Of a stretch of DNA of 64,000 nt, positions 54,148 through 63,639 are shown one piece after another (the stretch's first letter is position 1; each line of letters starts with the position of its first letter). The translations under genes were made by a program, and so were the position numbers. A model generated the notes under the pieces. It ran no database searches, was not told the DNA's origin, and saw only the letters and a list, made by a program, of their open reading frames with translations. Source of the DNA: Peptostreptococcus porci (GTDB lineage: Bacteria > Bacillota > Clostridia > Peptostreptococcales > Peptostreptococcaceae); the NCBI RefSeq assembly GCF_009695815.1, contig NZ_VUNE01000001.1:248001-312000 (forward strand), in the 5' to 3' direction.

Positions 54148-56721
54148 ATGAATAAACAGCAACTTGCAAATAAAATTTGGGAGTCAGCAAATAAAATGCG
54201 TTCTAAAATTGAAGCAAACGAGTACAAGGATTATATTTTAGGATTTATATTTTATAAGTATTTGTCAGATCAAGAAGTCAAATTTCTAAAAGAGAAAGAG
54301 TTTTCTGATGATGACATTATGGAACTTGTGGAGGAAGATTCAGAAACAGTTGAATATATACAAAGGAATATTGGTTACTTTATTTCCTATGAAAACCTAT
54401 TCTCTACTTGGATAACAATGGGTAAAGATTTTGATGTGTCAAATGTAAGGGACGCACTTTCTGCATTTAACAGATTGATTTATCCAACTCACAAAAAGGT
54501 ATTTGACAAAGTATTTGATACGCTTCAGACAGGACTTAGCAAATTGGGGGATAGCTCCAATGCTCAAACGAAAGCAATAAGTAGTTTGTTGCAATTGATT
54601 AAAGATATTCCAATGGACGGAAAACAAGACTATGATGTACTTGGCTTTATATATGAGTTTTTGATTAGTCAATTTGCCGCTAATGCTGGAAAAAAAGCAG
54701 GAGAATTCTATACACCTCATGAAGTTTCAGTACTGATGTCAGAAATTGTTGCTGATCATTTAAAAGGTAAGAGTGAAATAAAGATTTACGATCCAACAAG
54801 TGGATCCGGTTCTTTGCTAATCAATATAGGTAAAAGTGTTTCAAAATATATGTCTGATGGAAACAATATAAAGTATTATGCTCAAGAGCTAAAAGAGAAT
54901 ACTTATAATCTTACTCGAATGAATTTGGTTATGAGAGGCATTAAACCGGATAATATTGTAACACGAAATGGTGATACGTTGGAGGAAGACTGGCCTTTCT
55001 TTGATGAAAATGATCCAATCAATACATACAATCCTCTATATGTAGATGCAGTGGTGTCTAACCCTCCTTATTCTCAAGCCTGGGATCCTTCAAATAAAGA
55101 ACACGATCCTAGGTACTCTCGCTTTGGAATAGCACCAAAGGGCAAGGCGGATTATGCTTTCTTATTGCATGATTTGTTTCATATAAAACCAGATGGAATA
55201 ATGACGATTGTATTGCCTCATGGTGTGTTGTTCAGAGGTGGAGAAGAAGGAACTATACGAAAAAATTTAATTGAGAATAATCATATTGATGCAATTATTG
55301 GATTACCTGCAAATATCTTCTTTGGAACAGGTATTCCTACAATTGTAATGGTATTAAAACAGAAAAGAGAAAACACAGATACTCTGATTATTGATGCCTC
55401 AAAAGGTTTTATCAAGGAGGGCAAAAACAATAAATTACGTGCTTCAGATATTAAGAAGATTGCGGATACAATAATTAAGCGTGAAAGTATTGAAAAATTT
55501 TCAAAGGTAGTAACAAGGGAAGAAATAAGAAATAATGATTATAATCTTAATATTCCACGATATGTAGATTCATCTGAAGCAGCAGAAAGTTGGGATATTT
55601 ATGCTTCAATGTTTGGTGGTATTCCATTATCAGAGCTTGAGGATTTGAAAGAATACTGGGAAGCATTCCCTACACTAAAGGATGCCCTTTTCACTAATAG
55701 TGATATTCCTTATGTTGAAGTTGCTGTTGAAGATATTAAACAAACAATCAAAAATCATGAGAATGTTGTGTCTTTTGAAAACGCATTTGCAAGTTCATTT
55801 GAAGATTTTCATAATTACTTATACAGTGAGTGGATTGAAAAAATGTCTGAAGTCGAAATTGGTAAATCTGAGAATGAAGTCAGTGAAAATATTTTCGCTC
55901 GATTAGAAGATATTTCTTTAATAGATAAATATGAAGCATATCAACTCTTAGACAATGAATGGGGAAAGATTGCAGGAGATTTGGAAATGATACAATCAGA
56001 AGGGTTTGGTTCAACAAAAAAAGTTGATCCAAATTTGATAGTGAAGAAGAAAGACGGAAAAGAGCAAGAGATACAAGATGGATGGGTTGGACATATTATT
56101 CCATTTGAATTGGTTCAAAAAGAAATACTATCTGAACAGTATCTTGCACTAACTGAGAAAGAAAACAGATTGGCAGAGATTCCTTCGCTATATGAAGAAC
56201 TTATTGATTCTTTAACAGAGGAAGAGAAAGAAAGCGACATATTAAATGATTCTAATGATGCCTTTGTCGGAAAAGAAGTAACGAAGAAATTGAAAGAGTT
56301 AAAAAAAGAAGCTCAAACTGATGAAGTTAAGGAATTTATTGATAAACTATCCAGATATGAAAAATTATCACAAGAAGAGAAGGATCTAAAAAAAGAAATA
56401 AAAAAGGAAAGTGCCGATCTTCATATGCTTACAAAAGAAACTATTGAAAATTTATCAGACGATAAAGTATGTGAGTTGCTTGATAAAAAATGGATTGGAA
56501 ATTTGATTGAATGTATAAATAAACTACCGGACACAATAGTAAATAATCTTGTTTCTAAAATTCAGGCTCTTCAATCAAAGTATGCAACTACTTATCTTGA
56601 TGTGCAAAAGGAAATAAGAGAGACTGAAAGACTGTTGTCATCCATGATTGATGAGCTAGAAGGAAATGAATTTGATATGAAAGGCTTGAGTGAGTTTAAG
56701 TCACTTTTGATGGGTGAGTAG
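54148..56721 (+). CDS. hsdM: Type I restriction methyltransferase subunit HsdM
   Basis: 857 residues. HsdM N-terminal domain (NKQQLANKIWESANKMR, YKDYILGFIFYKYLSD), the SAM motif DPTSGSGSLLINIG, and the catalytic AVVSNPPYSQAW (N-P-P-Y, m6A) are clear, with GRAM-like PHGVLFRGGEEG and FFGTGIPTIVMVL. The last 300 residues form a helical, coiled-coil extension (KLKELKKEAQTDEVKEFIDKL and more) longer than classic HsdM, as in streptococcal and clostridial forms. GGGGGAAG selects ATG 54148. Overlap-free start of the hsdM-hsdS-hsdR series; HsdS ATG is 2 bases after the stop. Confidence 0.93.
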   Translation: MNKQQLANKIWESANKMRSKIEANEYKDYILGFIFYKYLSDQEVKFLKEKEFSDDDIMELVEEDSETVEYIQRNIGYFISYENLFSTWITMGKDFDVSNVRDALSAFNRLIYPTHKKVFDKVFDTLQTGLSKLGDSSNAQTKAISSLLQLIKDIPMDGKQDYDVLGFIYEFLISQFAANAGKKAGEFYTPHEVSVLMSEIVADHLKGKSEIKIYDPTSGSGSLLINIGKSVSKYMSDGNNIKYYAQELKENTYNLTRMNLVMRGIKPDNIVTRNGDTLEEDWPFFDENDPINTYNPLYVDAVVSNPPYSQAWDPSNKEHDPRYSRFGIAPKGKADYAFLLHDLFHIKPDGIMTIVLPHGVLFRGGEEGTIRKNLIENNHIDAIIGLPANIFFGTGIPTIVMVLKQKRENTDTLIIDASKGFIKEGKNNKLRASDIKKIADTIIKRESIEKFSKVVTREEIRNNDYNLNIPRYVDSSEAAESWDIYASMFGGIPLSELEDLKEYWEAFPTLKDALFTNSDIPYVEVAVEDIKQTIKNHENVVSFENAFASSFEDFHNYLYSEWIEKMSEVEIGKSENEVSENIFARLEDISLIDKYEAYQLLDNEWGKIAGDLEMIQSEGFGSTKKVDPNLIVKKKDGKEQEIQDGWVGHIIPFELVQKEILSEQYLALTEKENRLAEIPSLYEELIDSLTEEEKESDILNDSNDAFVGKEVTKKLKELKKEAQTDEVKEFIDKLSRYEKLSQEEKDLKKEIKKESADLHMLTKETIENLSDDKVCELLDKKWIGNLIECINKLPDTIVNNLVSKIQALQSKYATTYLDVQKEIRETERLLSSMIDELEGNEFDMKGLSEFKSLLMGE

Positions 56722-56722
56722 T

Positions 56723-57952
56723 ATGAATGATATGAAAAAACCTTCGATTCGTTTTAAAGGGTTTACGGAAGATTGGGAACAGCGTAAGTTGGGAGATATG
56801 ATGAATGTTACTTCTGTAAAGCGAATTCATCAATCAGATTGGACAGACTATGGAATACGCTTTTTGCGAGCAAGAGATATTGTATCCGCTTATAAAAATG
56901 AAGAGCCTGACGACTACCTATACATATCTAAAGAGAAGTACGATGAGTACAGTTCAATATCGGGAAAAGTTAGCATTGGAGATATGCTCGTAACAGGTGT
57001 CGGTACAATCGGTGTGCCGTATTTAGTGGATAATTCCGACCCCCTATACTTCAAAGACGGGAATATAATATGGTTTCAAAACGAAGATAAGGTTTTTGGA
57101 AAATTCTTGTTTTACTCTTTTGCAGGAAAGTCAATTCAAGATTTTATAACAGAGTCGGCGGGTATTGGGACGGTAGGAACATATACGATTGAAAGTGGCA
57201 AAAAGACGCCTATATCACTGCCCGACAAGGAAGAGCAAGAGCGTATCGGTTTATTCTTTGCAAACCTCGACTACCTTATCACCCTTCATCAGCGAAAGTA
57301 TGATAAGTTAGTTAATGTGAAAAAATCTATGCTTGAAAAAATGTTTCCTCGTGAAGGAAAAAACATACCTGAAATAAGATTTTCTGGATTTACAGAAACT
57401 TGGGAACAGCGTAAGTTGGGGGAGATTGTTGGGATATATGACGGTGTGCATCAAACTCCAAAATATCAAGACGGTGGAATAATGTTTTTATCAGTAGAAA
57501 ACATTGCAACTTTACAATCTTCAAAATATATTTCTGAAGATGATTTTAAACGAGATTATAAAGTTTACCCACAAGAAAATGATATTTTAATGACGAGGAT
57601 TGGTGATGTGGGGACAACAAATGTAATAACTGATAATAGCTTAAAAGCTTACTATGTCAGCCTTGCATTATTAAAATATAAGAGTACAAATCCGTATTTT
57701 TTGAGTAATGCAATTCAATCTGATTATGTAAAGAACGGTTTGGCAAATAGAACCTTAAAAACAGCAATTCCGATGAAAATTAATAAAGATGAAATTGGAA
57801 AAGTTGATGTTATGTTGCCGACATCAGTTAAGGAACAAACCAAAATCGGAACATATTTCCGCAACCTCGACCACCTTATCACCCTTCATCAGCGAGAGGT
57901 GGAAAAATTGAAAAATATAAAAAAATCTTGCTTAGAAAAGATGTTTGTATAA
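56723..57952 (+). CDS. hsdS: Type I specificity subunit HsdS (expressed copy)
   Basis: 409 residues with two target recognition domains, each set between WEQRKLG (start) and NLD-LITLHQR (conserved helix). First domain 56773-57292, second 57400-57892. The conserved helices KYDKLVNVKKSMLEKMF and EVEKLKNIKKSCLEKMF act as the molecular ruler between the half-sites. ATG 56723 is chosen by the GGGTGAG site; a GTG at 56714 overlaps hsdM. A second, silent set of domains follows. DNA at the four domain starts is identical for 16 bases, giving recombination targets. Confidence 0.92.
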   Translation: MNDMKKPSIRFKGFTEDWEQRKLGDMMNVTSVKRIHQSDWTDYGIRFLRARDIVSAYKNEEPDDYLYISKEKYDEYSSISGKVSIGDMLVTGVGTIGVPYLVDNSDPLYFKDGNIIWFQNEDKVFGKFLFYSFAGKSIQDFITESAGIGTVGTYTIESGKKTPISLPDKEEQERIGLFFANLDYLITLHQRKYDKLVNVKKSMLEKMFPREGKNIPEIRFSGFTETWEQRKLGEIVGIYDGVHQTPKYQDGGIMFLSVENIATLQSSKYISEDDFKRDYKVYPQENDILMTRIGDVGTTNVITDNSLKAYYVSLALLKYKSTNPYFLSNAIQSDYVKNGLANRTLKTAIPMKINKDEIGKVDVMLPTSVKEQTKIGTYFRNLDHLITLHQREVEKLKNIKKSCLEKMFV

Positions 57953-59251
57953 ATTATATAGTGGTGGATTTAAAGAAAAATTAAAGTAATATCTTAAAAT
58001 TGATAAAAAAATAACATTATGTTGGTGAATAATGAATTAGGAGTATAAATAAAGATTTTCAAGGAGAAATTTTGTGATTTTTGATAAATATTTTTCACAA
58101 TATCATGAAAAAAGAAAGATTTTTTTCAAAAAAATAGTGCTTTATTATGAAAAAATAGCAAAATATCATAAGATTTCAAAAATTCTTGGGAACAGCGTAA
58201 GTTCGATGAAGTGTTTGATTGCACTATACCTAACAACACCTTATCCCGTTCAGAACTGAATTATGATAGTGGGTCTGTAAGGAATATTCACTATGGTGAT
58301 ATTCTCATAAAATACGGTTCCATTGCAGATGTTCAAAAAGATGAAATACCTTTTGCGACAGGAAAAAGCAGCGACGATTTCAAGGGTGCATTATTACAAG
58401 ATGGCGATATTATTATTGCTGATACAGCAGAAGATGAAACAACCGGAAAAGCCTGTGAAATAGGCAATTCACAAGGGTTAGATGTCGTGTCGGGACTTCA
58501 CACTATGGTATGTCGTCCACGTAATAAAATGGCATTGGGTTATCTCGGTTATTACTTAAATTCAGACGCTTATCATCATCAGCTTTTACCTCTTATGCAA
58601 GGTATTAAAGTTTTATCATTAAGTAGGACTAATGTTCAGAAAACTATGGTGTGCTATCCGAAAAGTAAGGCTGAGCAGCAACTAATTGCAGACTGTTTCC
58701 GCAACCTCGACAACCTTATTACCCTTCATCAGTGTAAGTATCATTATCTAAAACGTATAAAACAGTGTTTTTTCTCACTATTAAACAAAACCGATTGGGA
58801 ACAGCGTAAGGTTCGAGAAGTCACAGACAGATATGACAATCTCCGCATTCCTGTGGCTACAAATCTTCGTATTGCCGGTTCTACTCCTTATTATGGAGCA
58901 AACGGAATACAAGATTATGTTGACGGTTATACTCACGAAGGCGAATTTATTCTTGTTGCTGAGGACGGTGCGAATGATCTCAAAAATTATCCTGTAAAGT
59001 GTGTAAAAGGGCGTATTTGGGTGAATAATCACGCTCATGTGCTACAAGGCAAGGATGAAATTGCAGACAATAAGTTTCTTGCATTTGCTATCAGTCAAGC
59101 AGATATTGAATCATTACTGGTTGGTGGTAGTCGTGCTAAGCTGAATGCAGAAACACTTATGGAAATTGACTTATTTCTGCCTGAGAAACAGGAACAAGTG
59201 TCAATAGGTAACTATTTCGCCACCCTCGACCACCTTATCACCCTTCATCAG
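56773..59251 (+). repeat. Four-fold repeats bounding the HsdS recognition domains
   Basis: TTGGGAACAGCGTAAG occurs exactly at 56773, 57400, 58186 and 58795. CCTCGACCACCTTATCACCC and its continuation CTTCATCAG occur with few changes at 57265, 57865, 58705 and 59224. Each pair encloses one recognition domain (about 430-520 bases). All are direct repeats on plus. Confidence 0.95.
58074..58259 (+). CDS. Small ORF running into the silent hsdS
   Basis: 61 codons from GTG 58074, with AAGGAG 10 bases upstream: Lys/Tyr/Phe-rich, then LGNSVSSMKC, which is the WEQRK repeat read in another frame. The good binding site and the frame clash suggest a recombination junction rather than a real gene. Confidence 0.3.
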   Translation: MIFDKYFSQYHEKRKIFFKKIVLYYEKIAKYHKISKILGNSVSSMKCLIALYLTTPYPVQN

Positions 59252-59347
59252 CAGAAGTTAAAATTACTAAAACAAATGAAAAAAGCAATGGTAAACAGCT
59301 TTTTTGTAGAAAAAAACACAAAGAAAAGAAGAAAGGAGAACCCAAAT
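58172..59347 (+). pseudogene. hsdS: Silent second hsdS, no start, fused to hsdR
   Basis: Two further recognition domains in one frame. The frame opens after TAA 58169-58171 and starts at the repeat (WEQRKFDEVFDCTIPN) without the preceding N-terminal residues; only a GTG at 58211 could start it. It has NLDNLITLHQ, a second WEQRKVREVTDRY and NLDHLITLHQ-type ends (TLDHLITLHQQK). No stop codon separates it from hsdR: the frame passes through SFFVEKNTKKRRKENPN into the HsdR start. It acts as a donor of domains, and also raises the option of an HsdS-HsdR fusion. Confidence 0.8.
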
Positions 59348-62300
59348 ATGACTTTCAAATATGAATCAGACTTTGAGGATGCACTTATAAAAGTTCTTAC
59401 CAACAAAGGCTGGGAAGAAGAAGTAATAAAACATCCTACAGAAAAAGATTTATTGGAAAACTGGGCAAAAATATTGTTTGATAACAATCGAGGAATTGAT
59501 AGGTTGAACAACTATCCTCTAACAGAAGGTGAAATGGATCAAATAATAGAGCAGATTAACTCATTACGTACACCTATCAAGCTAAATAATTTTATCAATG
59601 GAAAAACTGTTTCAATAAAAAGAGATAACCCAAATGATGTAGAGCATTTTGGAAAGGAAATCAGTTTAAAAATATATGATAGACGAGAAATAGCAGCCGG
59701 ACAAAGTCGCTACCAAATTGTTCAACAGCCTAAATTTTCAAGAAAATCAAAAATATTAAATGATCGTCGTGGGGATTTAATGCTTTTGATTAATGGGATG
59801 CCGGTCATTCATATTGAGTTAAAAAGAAGTGGAGTTCCTGTTAGTCAAGCATATAATCAAATTGAAAAATACTCTAAAGAAGGTATTTTTACTGGTCTTT
59901 TTTCTCTTGTTCAAGTTTTTGTAGCCATGACACCGACAGAAACAAGATATTTTGCAAATCCAGGGGTAGATGGTCGTTTTAATCAAGATTATTATTTTCA
60001 ATGGGCAGATTTTAATAATGAACCTTTGAATTACTGGAAGGATATCGCATCTTCACTTCTTTCTATACCTATGGCACATCAGTTGATAGGATTTTATACT
60101 GTTGCAGACGAGTCCGATGGTGTATTAAAAGTTATGAGAAGCTATCAATATTTCGCCGCCAACGCCATTTCAGATATTGTTGCTAGAACTAAATGGGATG
60201 AAAAAAATCAAAGAGGTGGATATATCTGGCATACAACTGGCTCAGGTAAAACTATGACAAGTTTTAAGTCTGCACAGTTAATTGCAGACTCTAGAGATGC
60301 GGATAAAGTTGTTTTCTTGATGGATAGAATTGAACTAGGTACTCAGTCGTTGGGAGAATATCGTGGATTTGCTGGAGAGTCAAAAGGCATTAGTAATGAA
60401 CTTTCGAGTGTAAAAGCAACGGAAAATACTTATACACTTATTTCAAAATTAAAAAGTGATTCTCATCTTGATACTTTGATTGTAACTTCGATTCAAAAAA
60501 TGAGTAGAATTAAAGATGAAGAAGGTGGATTAAATTCATACGATATTGAAAAAATAAATTCTAAAAGAATTGTGTTTATTGTAGATGAAGCACATAGATC
60601 CACTTTTGGAGATATGCTACTGACTATAAAAAATACATTCCCAAATGCACTTTTCTTTGGTTTTACAGGAACTCCAATTCAAGAAGAGAATCAAAAGAAG
60701 TTAAATACAACAACCACAGTTTTTGGAAATGAACTACATAGATATAGTATTGCCGATGGAATTAGAGATAAAAATGTATTGGGATTTGATTCATATAAAA
60801 TTTCGACTTTTAAAGATATTGACGTGAGAAAAGTAATTGCACTTGAAAAAGCGAAGTCAAAAACGATTGAAGAAGTTTTGAAAGATCCAAAGAAAACTGA
60901 AGCTTATTATCATTATATGGATTCTAGTAAAGTAAAAATGGCTGGATATATTGGAAACGATGGTAAATATGTTAAAGGTATTGAAGATTATATTCCAAAT
61001 TCTCAGTATCAGACCGAAGAACATCAGAATATGGTTGTAGAGGATATAGCTGACAGATGGATTGATTTGAGTCATGGTTCGAAATTCCATGCAATTTTTG
61101 CCACAAGTAGTATTCCAGAGGCCATTGAGTATTATCGCTTATTGAAAAAGAAAATGCCATCATTAAAGACAACATGTTTATTTGATCCAAATATTGATAA
61201 CTGTGGAAATTTCCGATTTAAAGAGGATGGATTGGTTGAGATAATAGATGATTATAATAAAAGATATGACCAAGATTTTTCTATAGGAACTCATGCAGGA
61301 TTTAAAAAAGATATAGCATTGAGGTTGGCTCATAAAGAATATTACAAAACAATAGATAGAAATCCAGAAAGACAAATTGATTTACTAATTGTTGTGGATC
61401 AGATGTTGACAGGATTCGACTCGAAATGGGTAAATACTTTGTATATGGATAAAACAATGGAGTATGAAAATATTATTCAAGCGTTTTCGAGAACAAATAG
61501 ATTATTTGGACACGATAAACTATTTGGAACGATTAGGTATTACAGAAGACCTCATACAATGGAAAGAAATATAAATAATGCTGTAAGTCTGTATTCCGGA
61601 AATAAACCTATTGGCTTATTTGTAGATAAACTATACCAAAACTTGATGAAGATGAACGAAAAATTTAGAGATATTAAATATCTATTTAAAAATGCAAATA
61701 TAGAAAATTTTTCCAAACTACCTGAAGATAAAACAGTTATTGCGAAATTTGTATCTTTATTTAGAGAATTAAATATGTATCTTGACGCTGCAAAAATTCA
61801 GGGATTTAAGTGGAATAAACTATTATATAATTTGTTTACTGATGAAGGTGAAGCCATCGAAATTGAAGTTGAATTTGATGAAAGAACTTATCTTACTTTA
61901 GTCCAGAGATATAAGGAGATTCCTGAAGAAGACGATTCTCCAGTAGGTCCTGTTGGCATTACATATGTTTTGGATGGATATATTACAGAAATTGATACAG
62001 GAATAATTGATGCTGAATATATGAACAGTCGTTTTGAAAAATATAAAAAGGCACTTTATGGAGATGAAATATCTGAATCACTAAAGGAAAAATATTTAGA
62101 AGAATTACATAAATCATTTGCAACACTGAATCAAGAAGAGCAAAAATATGCTAATATTTTTATACATGATCTACAAAGAGGTAGTATTTTTGTAGATGAA
62201 GGAATAACCTTAAGAGAGTATATAACTGAGTATCAATTTAAAGCAAAGAATGATCAAATACATCGTTTTGCAGACTTGATAGGTTTAAACGAAGAAAAAC

Positions 62301-62509
62301 TCAGGGCTATGATGGATTTGAAATTAACAGAAGCGAATATTAATGAATTTGGGAGATTGGATGAATTAAAGAGCACAATTGATAAATCGAAAGCTAAGGC
62401 GTATTTTGAAAGAAAAGAAGGAGTGAAACTTAATCCCCCAAAAGTAAATATTAGGATTGATAAAATTGTTCGTGAGTTTGTCTTAAAGGGTGGTTTTGAA
62501 ATTGATTAA
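59348..62509 (+). CDS. hsdR: Type I restriction endonuclease subunit HsdR
   Basis: 1053 residues from ATG 59348, which has AAAGGAG before it; the frame is also open into the preceding hsdS. N-terminal nuclease: DRRGDLMLLINGMPVIHIELKRSG (Asp, then E-x-K). Helicase: Walker A WHTTGSGKTMTSFK, motif II IVDEAHRSTFG, FFGFTGTPIQ, VDQMLTGFDSKWVNTLYMDK and QAFSRTNRL. C-terminal region helical, binding HsdM/S. Cuts unmethylated DNA far from the recognition site after translocation. Complete. Confidence 0.93.
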   Translation: MTFKYESDFEDALIKVLTNKGWEEEVIKHPTEKDLLENWAKILFDNNRGIDRLNNYPLTEGEMDQIIEQINSLRTPIKLNNFINGKTVSIKRDNPNDVEHFGKEISLKIYDRREIAAGQSRYQIVQQPKFSRKSKILNDRRGDLMLLINGMPVIHIELKRSGVPVSQAYNQIEKYSKEGIFTGLFSLVQVFVAMTPTETRYFANPGVDGRFNQDYYFQWADFNNEPLNYWKDIASSLLSIPMAHQLIGFYTVADESDGVLKVMRSYQYFAANAISDIVARTKWDEKNQRGGYIWHTTGSGKTMTSFKSAQLIADSRDADKVVFLMDRIELGTQSLGEYRGFAGESKGISNELSSVKATENTYTLISKLKSDSHLDTLIVTSIQKMSRIKDEEGGLNSYDIEKINSKRIVFIVDEAHRSTFGDMLLTIKNTFPNALFFGFTGTPIQEENQKKLNTTTTVFGNELHRYSIADGIRDKNVLGFDSYKISTFKDIDVRKVIALEKAKSKTIEEVLKDPKKTEAYYHYMDSSKVKMAGYIGNDGKYVKGIEDYIPNSQYQTEEHQNMVVEDIADRWIDLSHGSKFHAIFATSSIPEAIEYYRLLKKKMPSLKTTCLFDPNIDNCGNFRFKEDGLVEIIDDYNKRYDQDFSIGTHAGFKKDIALRLAHKEYYKTIDRNPERQIDLLIVVDQMLTGFDSKWVNTLYMDKTMEYENIIQAFSRTNRLFGHDKLFGTIRYYRRPHTMERNINNAVSLYSGNKPIGLFVDKLYQNLMKMNEKFRDIKYLFKNANIENFSKLPEDKTVIAKFVSLFRELNMYLDAAKIQGFKWNKLLYNLFTDEGEAIEIEVEFDERTYLTLVQRYKEIPEEDDSPVGPVGITYVLDGYITEIDTGIIDAEYMNSRFEKYKKALYGDEISESLKEKYLEELHKSFATLNQEEQKYANIFIHDLQRGSIFVDEGITLREYITEYQFKAKNDQIHRFADLIGLNEEKLRAMMDLKLTEANINEFGRLDELKSTIDKSKAKAYFERKEGVKLNPPKVNIRIDKIVREFVLKGGFEID

Positions 62510-62574
62510 ATAGTTTAGTATTCGTCAAATAGTTTAATATATGTTAGATATGCTAATATTTATTAATAATTGCT

Positions 62575-62605
62575 AAAAGAGTCAAGGATTTTCATTGGCT
62601 CTTTT
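62575..62605. terminator. Terminator after hsdR
   Basis: AAAAGAGTCA (62575-62584) pairs with TGGCTCTTTT (62596-62605, one G-U). Works on both strands. Confidence 0.75.
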
Positions 62606-62620
62606 ACTTTATTATTTTGG

Positions 62621-63613
62621 ATCAACGTAAGTCATTTTGTATAAAAGGGAGGAAAAAAATGGAAAGAAATAACGAAAAAACAGAATTATTATGCGAGTAT
62701 TATGCAAAATGGATTTCAGTATATAAGGTAGGAGCGATAAGAGACGTTACATTGAATAAGTATAAGATGACTCAAAAATGGTTGACAAAACTCGTTCCGA
62801 ATCTGAAACTATCGGAGCTCAATAGAATTTCGTATCAGCAATTATTAAACGACTATGCAGCGACTCATGAAAGACAAACAACGATGGATTTTCATCATCA
62901 ACTAAAAGGGGCTATTTTAGATGCCGTTGATGAGGGATTAATTGAACGAGATCCGACTAGAAAAGCGATTATCAAAGGGAAAACTCCAAGTGAAAACAAA
63001 AAGATTAAGTATTTGAACCAGTTTGAGCTACATACCCTTATCTCAACATTAAATCTGTCTTCTGACATTTCATGGGATTGGTTTATTCTACTTGTTGCTA
63101 AAACTGGTTTGAGATTTTCTGAGGCATTGGCTCTAACACCAAAAGACTTTGATTTTTCTCATCAATCGATTTCGGTAACTAAGACATGGAACTATAAAGG
63201 TGACGGTGGATTTCAACCTACAAAGAATAAATCCTCTGTAAGAAAAGTCCAAATTGATTGGCAAATGGTGATTAAGTTTTCTGAATTGATTAAAGGATTG
63301 CCGGAAAATGAACCTATATTTATTAAAGGAAAAGTGTATAATTCAACAGTGAATGACATTTTAAGCAGGTATTGCAAAAAAGCGAATGTACCTGTAATTT
63401 CGGTTCATGGGTTGAGACATACTCATGCCTCTATTTTATTGTTTGCGGGCGTATCTATTGCAAGTGTTGCGAGGAGACTCGGACACTCAAGCATGAATAC
63501 AACTCAAAAAACATATCTTCATATTATTCAAGAATTGGAAAATAGAGATATAGATTTAGTGATGCGTTCGTTATCTGTATTGAATTAGTAAGGATTTAAT
63601 GGCTTACGTTGAT
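62621..63613. repeat. Inverted repeat flanking the tyrosine recombinase gene
   Basis: ATCAACGTAAG (62621-62631) and its exact complement CTTACGTTGAT (63603-63613). The left copy, TTGG-ATCAACGTAAGT, resembles the hsdS repeat TTGGGAACAGCGTAAGT. These are likely crossover sites of the encoded recombinase. Confidence 0.7.
62659..63588 (+). CDS. Tyrosine recombinase of the type I locus
   Basis: 309 residues. N-terminal SAM-like core-binding domain (about 10-110), then the catalytic domain: TGLRFSEAL (first Arg), HGLRHTHASIL (His-x-x-Arg), RRLGHSSMNTT (His) and TYLHI (nucleophile Tyr). It matches the integrases that invert or exchange hsdS domains in phase-variable type I loci. ATG 62659 follows GGGAGG; an upstream TTG inside the inverted repeat is not used. 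Placed after hsdR and flanked by inverted repeats. Confidence 0.9.
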   Translation: MERNNEKTELLCEYYAKWISVYKVGAIRDVTLNKYKMTQKWLTKLVPNLKLSELNRISYQQLLNDYAATHERQTTMDFHHQLKGAILDAVDEGLIERDPTRKAIIKGKTPSENKKIKYLNQFELHTLISTLNLSSDISWDWFILLVAKTGLRFSEALALTPKDFDFSHQSISVTKTWNYKGDGGFQPTKNKSSVRKVQIDWQMVIKFSELIKGLPENEPIFIKGKVYNSTVNDILSRYCKKANVPVISVHGLRHTHASILLFAGVSIASVARRLGHSSMNTTQKTYLHIIQELENRDIDLVMRSLSVLN

Positions 63614-63639
63614 TTTATTGAGTATAGGAGGGAAATTAA

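Noticed and set aside
56773-59251. CRISPR-like array from repeated units
   Set aside because: The repeats bound coding recognition domains of hsdS, with spacers of several hundred bases; no CRISPR array or cas gene is visible in the window.
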